Below, one piece after another: positions 8,999 through 15,102 of a DNA stretch of 43,238 bases. Made by a program: the position numbers and the translations under genes. Position 1 is the first letter of the stretch. Every line of letters starts with the position of its first letter. A model generated the notes under the pieces. It was not told the origin of the DNA and did not search any database. It worked only from the letters and a program-made list of their open reading frames with translations. Source of the stretch: JANRJY01 sp033763735. GTDB taxonomy: Bacteria; Bacteroidota; Bacteroidia; Cytophagales; UBA9547. The stretch lies in NCBI GenBank assembly GCA_033763735.1, contig JANRJY010000011.1, positions 1 to 43,238 on the forward strand, written 5' to 3'.

Positions 8999-9027
8999 AT
9001 TATATGAATGATTTTCGTTTAAGTCAA
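8999..9027 (-). promoter_or_regulatory. dnaK promoter with enterobacterial-style boxes TTGACT-N17-TATAAT
   Basis: On the minus strand TTGACT (9027-9022) is separated by exactly 17 bases from TATAAT (9004-8999). The ATG follows 22 bases after the -10, giving an untranslated leader of roughly 16 bases. This differs from the TTTG/TAnnTTTG promoters at other genes in the window. Confidence 0.6.
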
Positions 9028-9127
9028 TGCTCCTTAAAAGTCAAGTATTGTGCCAATAGTCAAAAAGTGTCATTTGAAAAATAAAAAATGACAATTTGGC
9101 ATTTTATTAAACAACAATTTTAATCTG

Positions 9128-9161
9128 TTTGATATTTAATGTTTCCAAAATAATAACTTTG
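9128..9161 (+). promoter_or_regulatory. Promoter TTTG-N22-TAACTTTG, near-leaderless
   Basis: TAACTTTG (9154-9161) matches TAnnTTTG exactly and ends only 4 bases before the ATG at 9166. Transcription would begin at or next to the start codon. The TTTG at 9128-9131 is a little farther upstream than usual (22 bases). Confidence 0.6.
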
Positions 9162-9165
9162 TATT

Positions 9166-9756
9166 ATGAAATACATTACGGATATATCGCAGCTTGACTT
9201 TAATAAGCAATATACCTATGCCGATTATTTGACATGGCAGTTTGACGATATGGTTGAACTTATCAGAGGTTATATTTACAAAATGTCGCCTGCGCCTAAT
9301 ACCAGCCACCAAAGGATAACAGGAAATGTATTTTTTCAAGTTAAGAAATATATAAAAAAGAATAAATGTCAAGTCTTTATAGCTCCTTATGATGTGCGAT
9401 TAAAGAGGAGCTTGAATAATAAAGAAATTACTACCGTAGTTCAACCGGATGTTTGTATTGTTTGCAACCCTGAAATAATTGAAGATAAAGGTTGTAATGG
9501 TGCTCCGGATTTTGTGCTTGAAGTATTATCGCCTTTTACATCCAAAAAAGACGTTACACTTAAATACGAAATATATGAGGAGGCTGGTGTAGGAGAATAT
9601 TGGATTATTTATCCCGGAGAAAAAATATTGGATGTATACATATTGAAGGATGGAAAATATTATTTGGATAAAAAGTATGTTAGTGATGATAAAGTGACCT
9701 TGCATACACTTCCCGACTTAACCATTGATTTGACGGAAATTTTTGAAGAGGTATGA
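9166..9756 (+). CDS. Uma2-family (DUF820) restriction-endonuclease-like protein
   Basis: This 196-residue protein has the PD-(D/E)XK-like Uma2 signature: VELIRGYIYKMSPAPNTSHQ near the N-terminus, VVQPDVCIVC in the middle, and APDFVLEVLSPFTSKKD followed by YEEAGVGEYWIIYP. The Asp of QPD and the Glu of LEVLS are the expected metal ligands. Uma2 proteins are widespread and often multicopy in cyanobacteria and Bacteroidota. Their biological role is poorly known and nuclease activity is inferred from the fold. It is a single gene between the divergent dnaK and the convergent siroheme gene. I see no adjacent transposon or toxin partner. Confidence 0.88.
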   Translation: MKYITDISQLDFNKQYTYADYLTWQFDDMVELIRGYIYKMSPAPNTSHQRITGNVFFQVKKYIKKNKCQVFIAPYDVRLKRSLNNKEITTVVQPDVCIVCNPEIIEDKGCNGAPDFVLEVLSPFTSKKDVTLKYEIYEEAGVGEYWIIYPGEKILDVYILKDGKYYLDKKYVSDDKVTLHTLPDLTIDLTEIFEEV

Positions 9757-9878
9757 AATAAGTAAATGGTTTTGAAATGCTTAACTGATGAGTGTTTTTA
9801 TCACTAATCGAAGTCCGTGTTTTTAACTTACATAATTATGCGTTAAATTTTTCAAGAATAGGTTAAAAATTATAGGAT

Positions 9879-10502
9879 TTAATTATTAGATTTATCAACC
9901 AATTTCTTTGTAACCTCATTCATAGCCTTTACTTTTTGGCTGAAATTACCTTTTAAAGTCTCTCTGTACTTATTTAGGTTTTCAAGCAATGTATTTATTT
10001 CACGTGTATCAATCACTTCATTCAAAACTTCTTTAAAACGTTTTGCAAAAGTTGGAGATTTTCCATTGGTTGAAATGGCAATTTTCAAATCACCTTTTTG
10101 AACAACAGAAGAAAGGTAAAAATCACATAAATCAGGCGTATCTGCTACATTTACAAGTATATTTTGGTCTTTTGCAAATCTGATAATTGACTGATGTAAT
10201 GCCTGATTGTCAGTAGCACATATAATTAATTGTTTACTAGTAATATCTTCAAATAGAAAAGGTCTTTTAACCAATTTCAAATTCTGATGTTTTTGTGAAA
10301 GATCTATGATTTCATTTTTAATTTCTGGGGCTACAACGGTAACCTTTGCGTCTGGACAATTACCAAGAATGGCTTCTAACTTTTCAAGACCCACATTGCC
10401 TCCTCCAACTAAAAGTAGTTCCAGTTGATTTAGTTTAAGAAATATAGGAAACAATTTATTCAATTGGGCTAATGGATTTGTTCTTAGTATTAAAACCTTC
10501 AA
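9879..10502 (-). CDS. Precorrin-2 dehydrogenase / sirohydrochlorin ferrochelatase (siroheme synthase N-domain, Met8-like)
   Basis: This protein of about 200 residues oxidises precorrin-2 with NAD and may insert iron to form siroheme. LLLVGGGNVGLEKLEAIL is the NAD-binding Rossmann motif, followed by ICATDNQALH, VNVADTPDLCDFYLSS and STNGKSPTFAKRFKE. It corresponds to the N-terminal part of CysG without the methyltransferase domain. The ATG at 10502 overlaps the upstream gene by 47 bases. A TTG at 10463 would give the more family-like N-terminus MNKLFPIFLKL and overlaps the upstream stop (ATTGAATAA), which suggests coupling. It would supply siroheme to the reductase at 3119-5242. Confidence 0.9.
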   Translation of the reverse strand: MKVLILRTNPLAQLNKLFPIFLKLNQLELLLVGGGNVGLEKLEAILGNCPDAKVTVVAPEIKNEIIDLSQKHQNLKLVKRPFLFEDITSKQLIICATDNQALHQSIIRFAKDQNILVNVADTPDLCDFYLSSVVQKGDLKIAISTNGKSPTFAKRFKEVLNEVIDTREINTLLENLNKYRETLKGNFSQKVKAMNEVTKKLVDKSNN

Positions 10503-11427
10503 ATTGATAAAAAACGCCTACACCGGTGTTCCAACTTTGAATACTGATATTATTGCTCGATTTTAAAGAAGTAGGTGTTTGAAATGTATTCCCAAGTAAG
10601 GCTGCAATAGGTACTTCATAAGTAATTTCCGTATCAAAAGAGGTGCTGGGTGTAAACAAAAAGTCGTTATAAAGCATTATACCTAAGTTATTCATAATAT
10701 GATACCGAATATCTAATCCTAATTGTGTTGCAAAAATAGCTTTGGAAACCGATGCTTGTTTAATTTTTAATATCGAAGTACTAAAAAAACTGCTTGTCAA
10801 ATCCAAGTTGGCAGTCACTTCAGGAGAGGTAAAGTATATGAATCCTGCCTGAGCTCTTACTCCTAATGAAATATTCCCTGAATTCAAACTAATCGAGGGT
10901 CCTAATAACACTGAATACAATTGCCAGTTGTTATTCTGAAAGGTGGTTTTTATTGAAGTTCCTGAATTGTTGAGAAAAGAACCTGCTCCTGAACCTCCTA
11001 ATTGGCTGCCAATCAATGAGGTAAGCAATGGCCCACTTAACAGGCTTACTATTTCTTCAGAGCTTTTGGAAGCAGCACTGGCGTCCGAACCGTAATTTGC
11101 GTAACCTGCATTCACAGCCAAACCTATTTTGTTAATAATTGAATGATTTGCCTGAATGGACAAGCCATACCCACTTGTTGCAGGTAAAAGAAGCCCCCCA
11201 TTGACCTTTCCCCCGGAAGAGGAGGCGATTTGAGAATAGGTCTTAACTACATTTACATTGGTGGGTGAAGCAAAGGAACCCATTGGTATTTGTATGCCAC
11301 CTTTAACCAACACGTAATTATCAGAGTTTGATTGTGCATAAGTTTTAATAAGTACCAAATTGCACAGTATCAGAACTATAAATCTTTTTTGATTGAAATT
11401 TTGAATGATTTTAGTCATTATATCCAT
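10456..11427 (-). CDS. Predicted outer-membrane beta-barrel protein
   Basis: This 323-residue protein has an N-terminal signal peptide (KRFIVLILCNLVLIKTYAQ). The mature part is Ser/Asn/Gly-rich with alternating hydrophobic strands (YVLVKGGIQIPMGSF, GLSIQANHSI, GLAVNAGYANYG, GVRAQAGFIYF, GVGVFYQFEGF), as expected of a small outer-membrane barrel. I cannot name the family or a substrate. M4 (11418) is an alternative start. It overlaps or abuts the siroheme gene downstream and is transcribed divergently from serine palmitoyltransferase. Confidence 0.72.
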   Translation of the reverse strand: MDIMTKIIQNFNQKRFIVLILCNLVLIKTYAQSNSDNYVLVKGGIQIPMGSFASPTNVNVVKTYSQIASSSGGKVNGGLLLPATSGYGLSIQANHSIINKIGLAVNAGYANYGSDASAASKSSEEIVSLLSGPLLTSLIGSQLGGSGAGSFLNNSGTSIKTTFQNNNWQLYSVLLGPSISLNSGNISLGVRAQAGFIYFTSPEVTANLDLTSSFFSTSILKIKQASVSKAIFATQLGLDIRYHIMNNLGIMLYNDFLFTPSTSFDTEITYEVPIAALLGNTFQTPTSLKSSNNISIQSWNTGVGVFYQFEGFNTKNKSISPIE

Positions 11428-11433
11428 GTTAAA

Positions 11434-11464
11434 TTTGTGTTATTTTAAGGAAACACTAATTTTG
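11434..11464 (+). promoter_or_regulatory. Serine palmitoyltransferase promoter TTTG-N19-TAATTTTG
   Basis: TTTG (11434-11437), a 19-base spacer and TAATTTTG (11457-11464) match the Bacteroidota consensus exactly. The predicted leader before the GTG at 11506 is about 36 bases. The -7 element runs into the palindrome TTTGCGCAAA (11461-11470). Confidence 0.7.
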
Positions 11465-11466
11465 CG

Positions 11467-11474
11467 CAAATTTA
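11467..11474 (-). promoter_or_regulatory. -7 element TAAATTTG for the outer-membrane barrel gene
   Basis: On the minus strand TAAATTTG (11474-11467) matches TAnnTTTG. It shares the palindrome TTTGCGCAAA with the opposing promoter. I see no good -33 TTTG, so this is the weaker of the pair. Confidence 0.45.
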
Positions 11475-11505
11475 ATTTTAGAAAATCATTAATTTGTTTT
11501 AACAC

Positions 11506-12756
11506 GTGGATTTATTTGATAGGATACTTTCTGACCTTGGCCCTTTGGGCAAACACATGGATTATACTGAGGGATACTTTATGTTTCCCAAACTTGAAGG
11601 CGAAATTGGACCTTATATGAAATTCAAGGGTGAAAGAATGTTGAATTGGAGTTTGAACAATTATTTAGGTCTTGCCAATCATCCGGAAGTACGAAAAGCT
11701 GATGCAGAAGCTGCGGCACAATGGGGCTTAGCTACACCTATGGGAGCAAGAATGATGTCGGGAAATACAGAAATACATGAAAAGTTTGAGCAGCAACTTG
11801 CAGATTTTGTTAGTAAAGAATCGTCCTACTTATTAAATTTTGGATACCAAGGTATATTATCAGTTATTGACGCGCTTCTCAAAAGGCAAGATGTTGTCGT
11901 ATATGATGCAGATTGTCATGCCTGCATTATAGATGCTTTACGTATGTTTGTAGGTAAGCGATTTGTATTTCCACATAATGATATTCAAAATTGTGAAAAG
12001 CAATTGGAAAGAGCAACAAAACTTGTTGAACATACTGGCGGAGGGATATTAGTAATCACTGAAGGTGTATTTGGTATGGCTGGCGACATGGGTAATCTTA
12101 AAGAAATTGTTGCTTTAAAGAAAAAATTTAATTTCAGAATACTTGTTGATGATGCACATGGATTTGGTACTATGGGCAAAACCGGAGCTGGTACAGGTGA
12201 AGCTCAAGGGGTGCAAGATCAAATCGATTTGTACTTTTCGACATTTGCAAAATCAATGGCAAGTATTGGTGCCTTTATTGCTGGCCCAAAGAATATTATT
12301 CGCTACCTGAAATACAATATGCGTTCACAAATATTTGCCAAGTCCTTACCAATGCCATTGGTAATAGGGGGTATGAAAAGATTGGAGTTATTAAAAAATG
12401 AGAAATCATTAAGGGAAAATCTTTGGAAGATTGTAAATGCATTGCAAAATGGTTTAAAAGAAAAAGGATTTAATATAGGTAATTCACAATCACCTGTCAC
12501 TCCGGTATTTCTAAGTGGAACAGAATATGAAGCTGGTCATGTAGTGCAAGATCTGAGGGAAAATTTCAAGTTGTTTTGCTCTATGGTAATTTATCCTGTA
12601 GTACCTAAAGGGGTTATAATGCTTAGAATTATTCCCACTGCAGTCCATACGCTTGAAGATGTAAATTATACTATTAAAACATTTGAAAAAATAGCTTCTA
12701 AACTTAAAAATGGAGAATATGCCAAAGAAGTAGCTCCGGATGCCGTTTCGGTGTAA
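11506..12756 (+). CDS. Serine palmitoyltransferase (alpha-oxoamine synthase family)
   Basis: This 416-residue PLP enzyme of the alpha-oxoamine synthase family condenses serine with a fatty acyl-CoA, the first step of sphingolipid synthesis. LNNYLGLANHPEV, VVYDADCHACIIDALR, ILVDDAHGFGTMG and YFSTFAKSMASIGAFIAG (PLP lysine K249) are visible. They match the Bacteroidota SPT group better than KBL (2-amino-3-oxobutyrate CoA ligase) or BioF. The start is a GTG at 11506 (MDLFDRIL); no suitable ATG lies before the conserved N-terminus. Bacteroidota place sphingolipids in their envelope. No later sphingolipid gene is recognisable next to it. A BioF-like activity is the main alternative. Confidence 0.85.
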   Translation: MDLFDRILSDLGPLGKHMDYTEGYFMFPKLEGEIGPYMKFKGERMLNWSLNNYLGLANHPEVRKADAEAAAQWGLATPMGARMMSGNTEIHEKFEQQLADFVSKESSYLLNFGYQGILSVIDALLKRQDVVVYDADCHACIIDALRMFVGKRFVFPHNDIQNCEKQLERATKLVEHTGGGILVITEGVFGMAGDMGNLKEIVALKKKFNFRILVDDAHGFGTMGKTGAGTGEAQGVQDQIDLYFSTFAKSMASIGAFIAGPKNIIRYLKYNMRSQIFAKSLPMPLVIGGMKRLELLKNEKSLRENLWKIVNALQNGLKEKGFNIGNSQSPVTPVFLSGTEYEAGHVVQDLRENFKLFCSMVIYPVVPKGVIMLRIIPTAVHTLEDVNYTIKTFEKIASKLKNGEYAKEVAPDAVSV

Positions 12757-12796
12757 CTCTAAAAATTGCATTTTAAAAATAAAAATCTTTGTTTTG

Positions 12797-12827
12797 TTTG
12801 GTTGGATTTATTTAATCACTATTTTAG
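12797..12827 (+). promoter_or_regulatory. Candidate promoter TTTG-N19-TATTTTAG for the histone-like gene
   Basis: TTTG (12797-12800) is followed after 19 bases by TATTTTAG (12820-12827), one mismatch from TAnnTTTG. It implies a leader of about 50 bases before the ATG at 12884. Confidence 0.45.
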
Positions 12828-12883
12828 CCTCGAATTTGAAAGAAACCAATGTATCTTTTATAACCTTAAATCCCCATAATTAA

Positions 12884-13060
12884 ATGAAAAGATTTGAACA
12901 AATTAAAAACCTTATACTTTCACTAGAAGGTGATTTTGAAAAATTTTATGACAAAAGCAATCAAGCTGCCGGAACACGTGTAAGAAAAGGTATGCAAGAC
13001 TTAAAAACTTTAGCTCAAGAAATCAGAACTGAAGTTCAAAACCAAAAAAACGCATCTTAA
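12884..13060 (+). CDS. Histone H1-like small basic protein (Hc1-like)
   Basis: This 58-residue protein contains FEQIKNLILSLEGDFEKFYD and GTRVRKGMQDLKTLAQEIR. The same short Lys-rich helical protein is found across Bacteroidota and is annotated as histone H1-like. It probably binds DNA non-specifically as a nucleoid protein; this is inference from family membership. It has its own promoter candidate and a strong terminator 23 bases after the stop, so it looks like a single-gene, well-expressed unit. ATG and stop are unambiguous. Confidence 0.88.
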   Translation: MKRFEQIKNLILSLEGDFEKFYDKSNQAAGTRVRKGMQDLKTLAQEIRTEVQNQKNAS

Positions 13061-13083
13061 TTGCGAATTAACTTTTAATCTAA

Positions 13084-13110
13084 AACCCGGTTAACAACTG
13101 GGTTTTTTTA
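13084..13110 (+). terminator. Rho-independent terminator of the histone-like gene
   Basis: The hairpin at 13084-13104 pairs AACCCGGTT with AACTGGGTT (one G-T wobble) around a 3-base loop and is followed by seven Ts in total. It ends 10 bases before the next ATG (13120). Confidence 0.85.
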
Positions 13111-13119
13111 TTTATATTA

Positions 13120-14136
13120 ATGAAGTATCCAGCGCAAATCAGGTTTATTAATCTGATTAATTTGCCAAGGGTTATAATTAAGTGTTTTGTTTGCCTTATA
13201 AAGCAGAAGCTTTATCTTACTTATAATGTAAAACCTCTTTTAAGGATTTTTTTAGAAAACAATGATGGCTCAATTTCAAAAGCAGATATTGATAAAATAC
13301 TGAATTATTATGGTTTAGGAATGACTTTTGTGCTGGCTGAAGGATATTGCTTGTTGTTAGGTAAAAATATAACCAGTAAAGAAAGAGCAGTAACAACCTA
13401 TTTGGGCACTTTAGTAGGTATGGTTGATGATATGTTTGATGAATATAATTATAGCTATGACGAAGTATTTAAGTTGTATCAATCACAACAATTCAAGAAA
13501 AATAACAATTTCGAAAAATTATTTATCAAATTACTATCTAATGCAATTAAAATAGTTCCGTATCGGAAAAGCTTTGAATATTATGTTTCAAAAATTTTGA
13601 AAGCTCAGCAAATTACTAAAAGTCAATTAAGCCATATAATTTCATTTCATGAATTAGAAGAAATAACCGAATTGAAAGGTGGATATTCTTTAATGCTTTT
13701 TTATTGCCTATTTGAAAATAATATAACAGACAAAAAGACAAAAGCGCTTATGCAATTAGGGAAACTTATGCAATTGGGAAATGATATTTTTGATGTTTAT
13801 AAAGATAATAAAGATGGTATTAAAACAATTCCTTCTATTTCCACAGACGTTAAATACTTAAGAACTTATTTTAACAATGAATTAACTAAAACTATTGCAA
13901 TGCTTTACGACACAGAATGGAAACCAAATGATGTTGAATCTTTTTTACATTTTCTTTTTTTCTTGTTTTCACGTTGCTTTGTGTGTATTGACCAATTTGA
14001 AAAACTACAATTATTAATTGATAATAAGTTTGAAATTACAAGGTACTCAAGGAAGGATTTAATATGTGACATGGAAAAACCGACTAATTTTATAAAAAGC
14101 ATATATTATTATTTACAAATTAAATTAACTCAATGA
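13120..14136 (+). CDS. Class I isoprenoid-synthase-like protein, uncharacterised
   Basis: This 338-residue, mostly helical protein has two acidic motifs in the positions expected for class I prenyl/terpene synthases. VDDMFDE (residues 102-108) matches DDxxD. NDIFDVYKDNKDG (residues 221-233) matches the second Asp-rich or NDxxS-type motif. ELKGGYS (residues 184-190) lies between them. Such enzymes ionise isoprenyl diphosphates with Mg2+. The product (condensation, head-to-head coupling or cyclisation) cannot be predicted. The coding sequence is visibly more AT-rich than dnaK or the sulfite reductase and very rich in Lys, Asn, Ile and Tyr. Its end overlaps the methyltransferase start by 4 bases (ATGA). 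It begins 10 bases after a terminator, so its promoter is unclear. Confidence 0.7.
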   Translation: MKYPAQIRFINLINLPRVIIKCFVCLIKQKLYLTYNVKPLLRIFLENNDGSISKADIDKILNYYGLGMTFVLAEGYCLLLGKNITSKERAVTTYLGTLVGMVDDMFDEYNYSYDEVFKLYQSQQFKKNNNFEKLFIKLLSNAIKIVPYRKSFEYYVSKILKAQQITKSQLSHIISFHELEEITELKGGYSLMLFYCLFENNITDKKTKALMQLGKLMQLGNDIFDVYKDNKDGIKTIPSISTDVKYLRTYFNNELTKTIAMLYDTEWKPNDVESFLHFLFFLFSRCFVCIDQFEKLQLLIDNKFEITRYSRKDLICDMEKPTNFIKSIYYYLQIKLTQ

Positions 14137-15020
14137 TAAATGATGCAAGGCCTGAATTTGACGAATATAAATTGATCGACTGTGGAAATGGTTACAAATT
14201 GGAGCAATTCGGCAAGTATACACTTTTACGCCCTGAGCCACAAGCCATTTGGAATTCCAACTTAAGCGAAAACGAATTAAAAAGTAAAGCAGATGCAATT
14301 TTTACACGCGACAAATCACAACCCGAAAAAGGGAATTGGGAGTTGAAGACAAATATGAATCCAAACTGGAAAATTAATTATAAACTAGATTCTCAGTTAT
14401 TAACTTTCCGATTGGGTTTAACTGGATTTAAACATATCGGATTGTTTCCGGAACAAGCACACAATTGGAAATATATTTTTAATAATTCTAAAGAAATTCA
14501 AAGGAATTCAAATCAAACACCTAATCTTTTGAACTTATTTGCCTACACAGGTGGGGCAAGTTTAGCTGCCGCTGCTGGAGGAGCTAATGTAATTCATGTA
14601 GATTCCGTACGTAATGTAGTTACCTGGGCTAATGAAAATTCAAGTTTAAGTAATTTAAATAACATAAGATGGGTTGTTGAAGATGCAATGAAATTTGTAA
14701 AGCGGGAATTAAAAAGAGGCCATCAGTATGACGGAATTATTTTGGATCCTCCTGCTTATGGTAGAGGTCCGGAGGGTGAAAAATGGCACTTAGAAGAACA
14801 AATCAATGAATTAATTGGCATTTGTAGTAAGCTTTTAAAGCGAACTAATTCATTTATTGTTTTAAACTTATATTCCATGGGTTATTCCCCAATCATTACA
14901 GAAACGCTTTTACAAAGTCATTTTAAAAACTTTAAAGAAATTGAAAGCGGTGAGCTTTACTTCACAGATAGTTTTAATAAAAAACTTCCACTTGGAATTT
15001 ATTGTAGACTGAATTACTAG
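14133..15020 (+). CDS. Class I SAM-dependent methyltransferase (RlmI/RlmK-like, no PUA domain)
   Basis: This 295-residue enzyme has a Rossmann methyltransferase domain. LLNLFAYTGGASLAAAAGGA is the SAM motif, VIHVDSVRNVVTWANEN holds the acidic ribose contact, and IILDPPAYGRGPEGEKWHL is the catalytic DPPxY-like motif. This resembles the catalytic half of large-subunit rRNA methyltransferases of the RlmI type, but the N-terminal PUA RNA-binding domain is replaced by about 100 residues of a different kind. RNA is the best substrate guess; the 4-base coupling to the isoprenoid-like gene leaves a small-molecule role open. Confidence 0.82.
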   Translation: MINDARPEFDEYKLIDCGNGYKLEQFGKYTLLRPEPQAIWNSNLSENELKSKADAIFTRDKSQPEKGNWELKTNMNPNWKINYKLDSQLLTFRLGLTGFKHIGLFPEQAHNWKYIFNNSKEIQRNSNQTPNLLNLFAYTGGASLAAAAGGANVIHVDSVRNVVTWANENSSLSNLNNIRWVVEDAMKFVKRELKRGHQYDGIILDPPAYGRGPEGEKWHLEEQINELIGICSKLLKRTNSFIVLNLYSMGYSPIITETLLQSHFKNFKEIESGELYFTDSFNKKLPLGIYCRLNY

Positions 15021-15021
15021 T

Positions 15022-15051
15022 TAGTGTGTATGGTTTAGTGTGTAGTGTGTA
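15022..15051. repeat. Three direct copies of TAGTGTGTA
   Basis: Copies start at 15022, 15036 and 15043, just after the methyltransferase stop, and are followed by a pyrimidine-rich stretch to about 15110. No function is evident. Confidence 0.6.
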
Positions 15052-15102
15052 TGGCGTTGAATCCAACAGTTCTTACATCTCATTTCTCACTTCTTGTATC
15101 TG

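Noticed and set aside
9166..9756. Uma2 gene as part of a defence system
   Set aside because: It stands alone with core genes on both sides; no methyltransferase, helicase, reverse transcriptase or toxin partner.
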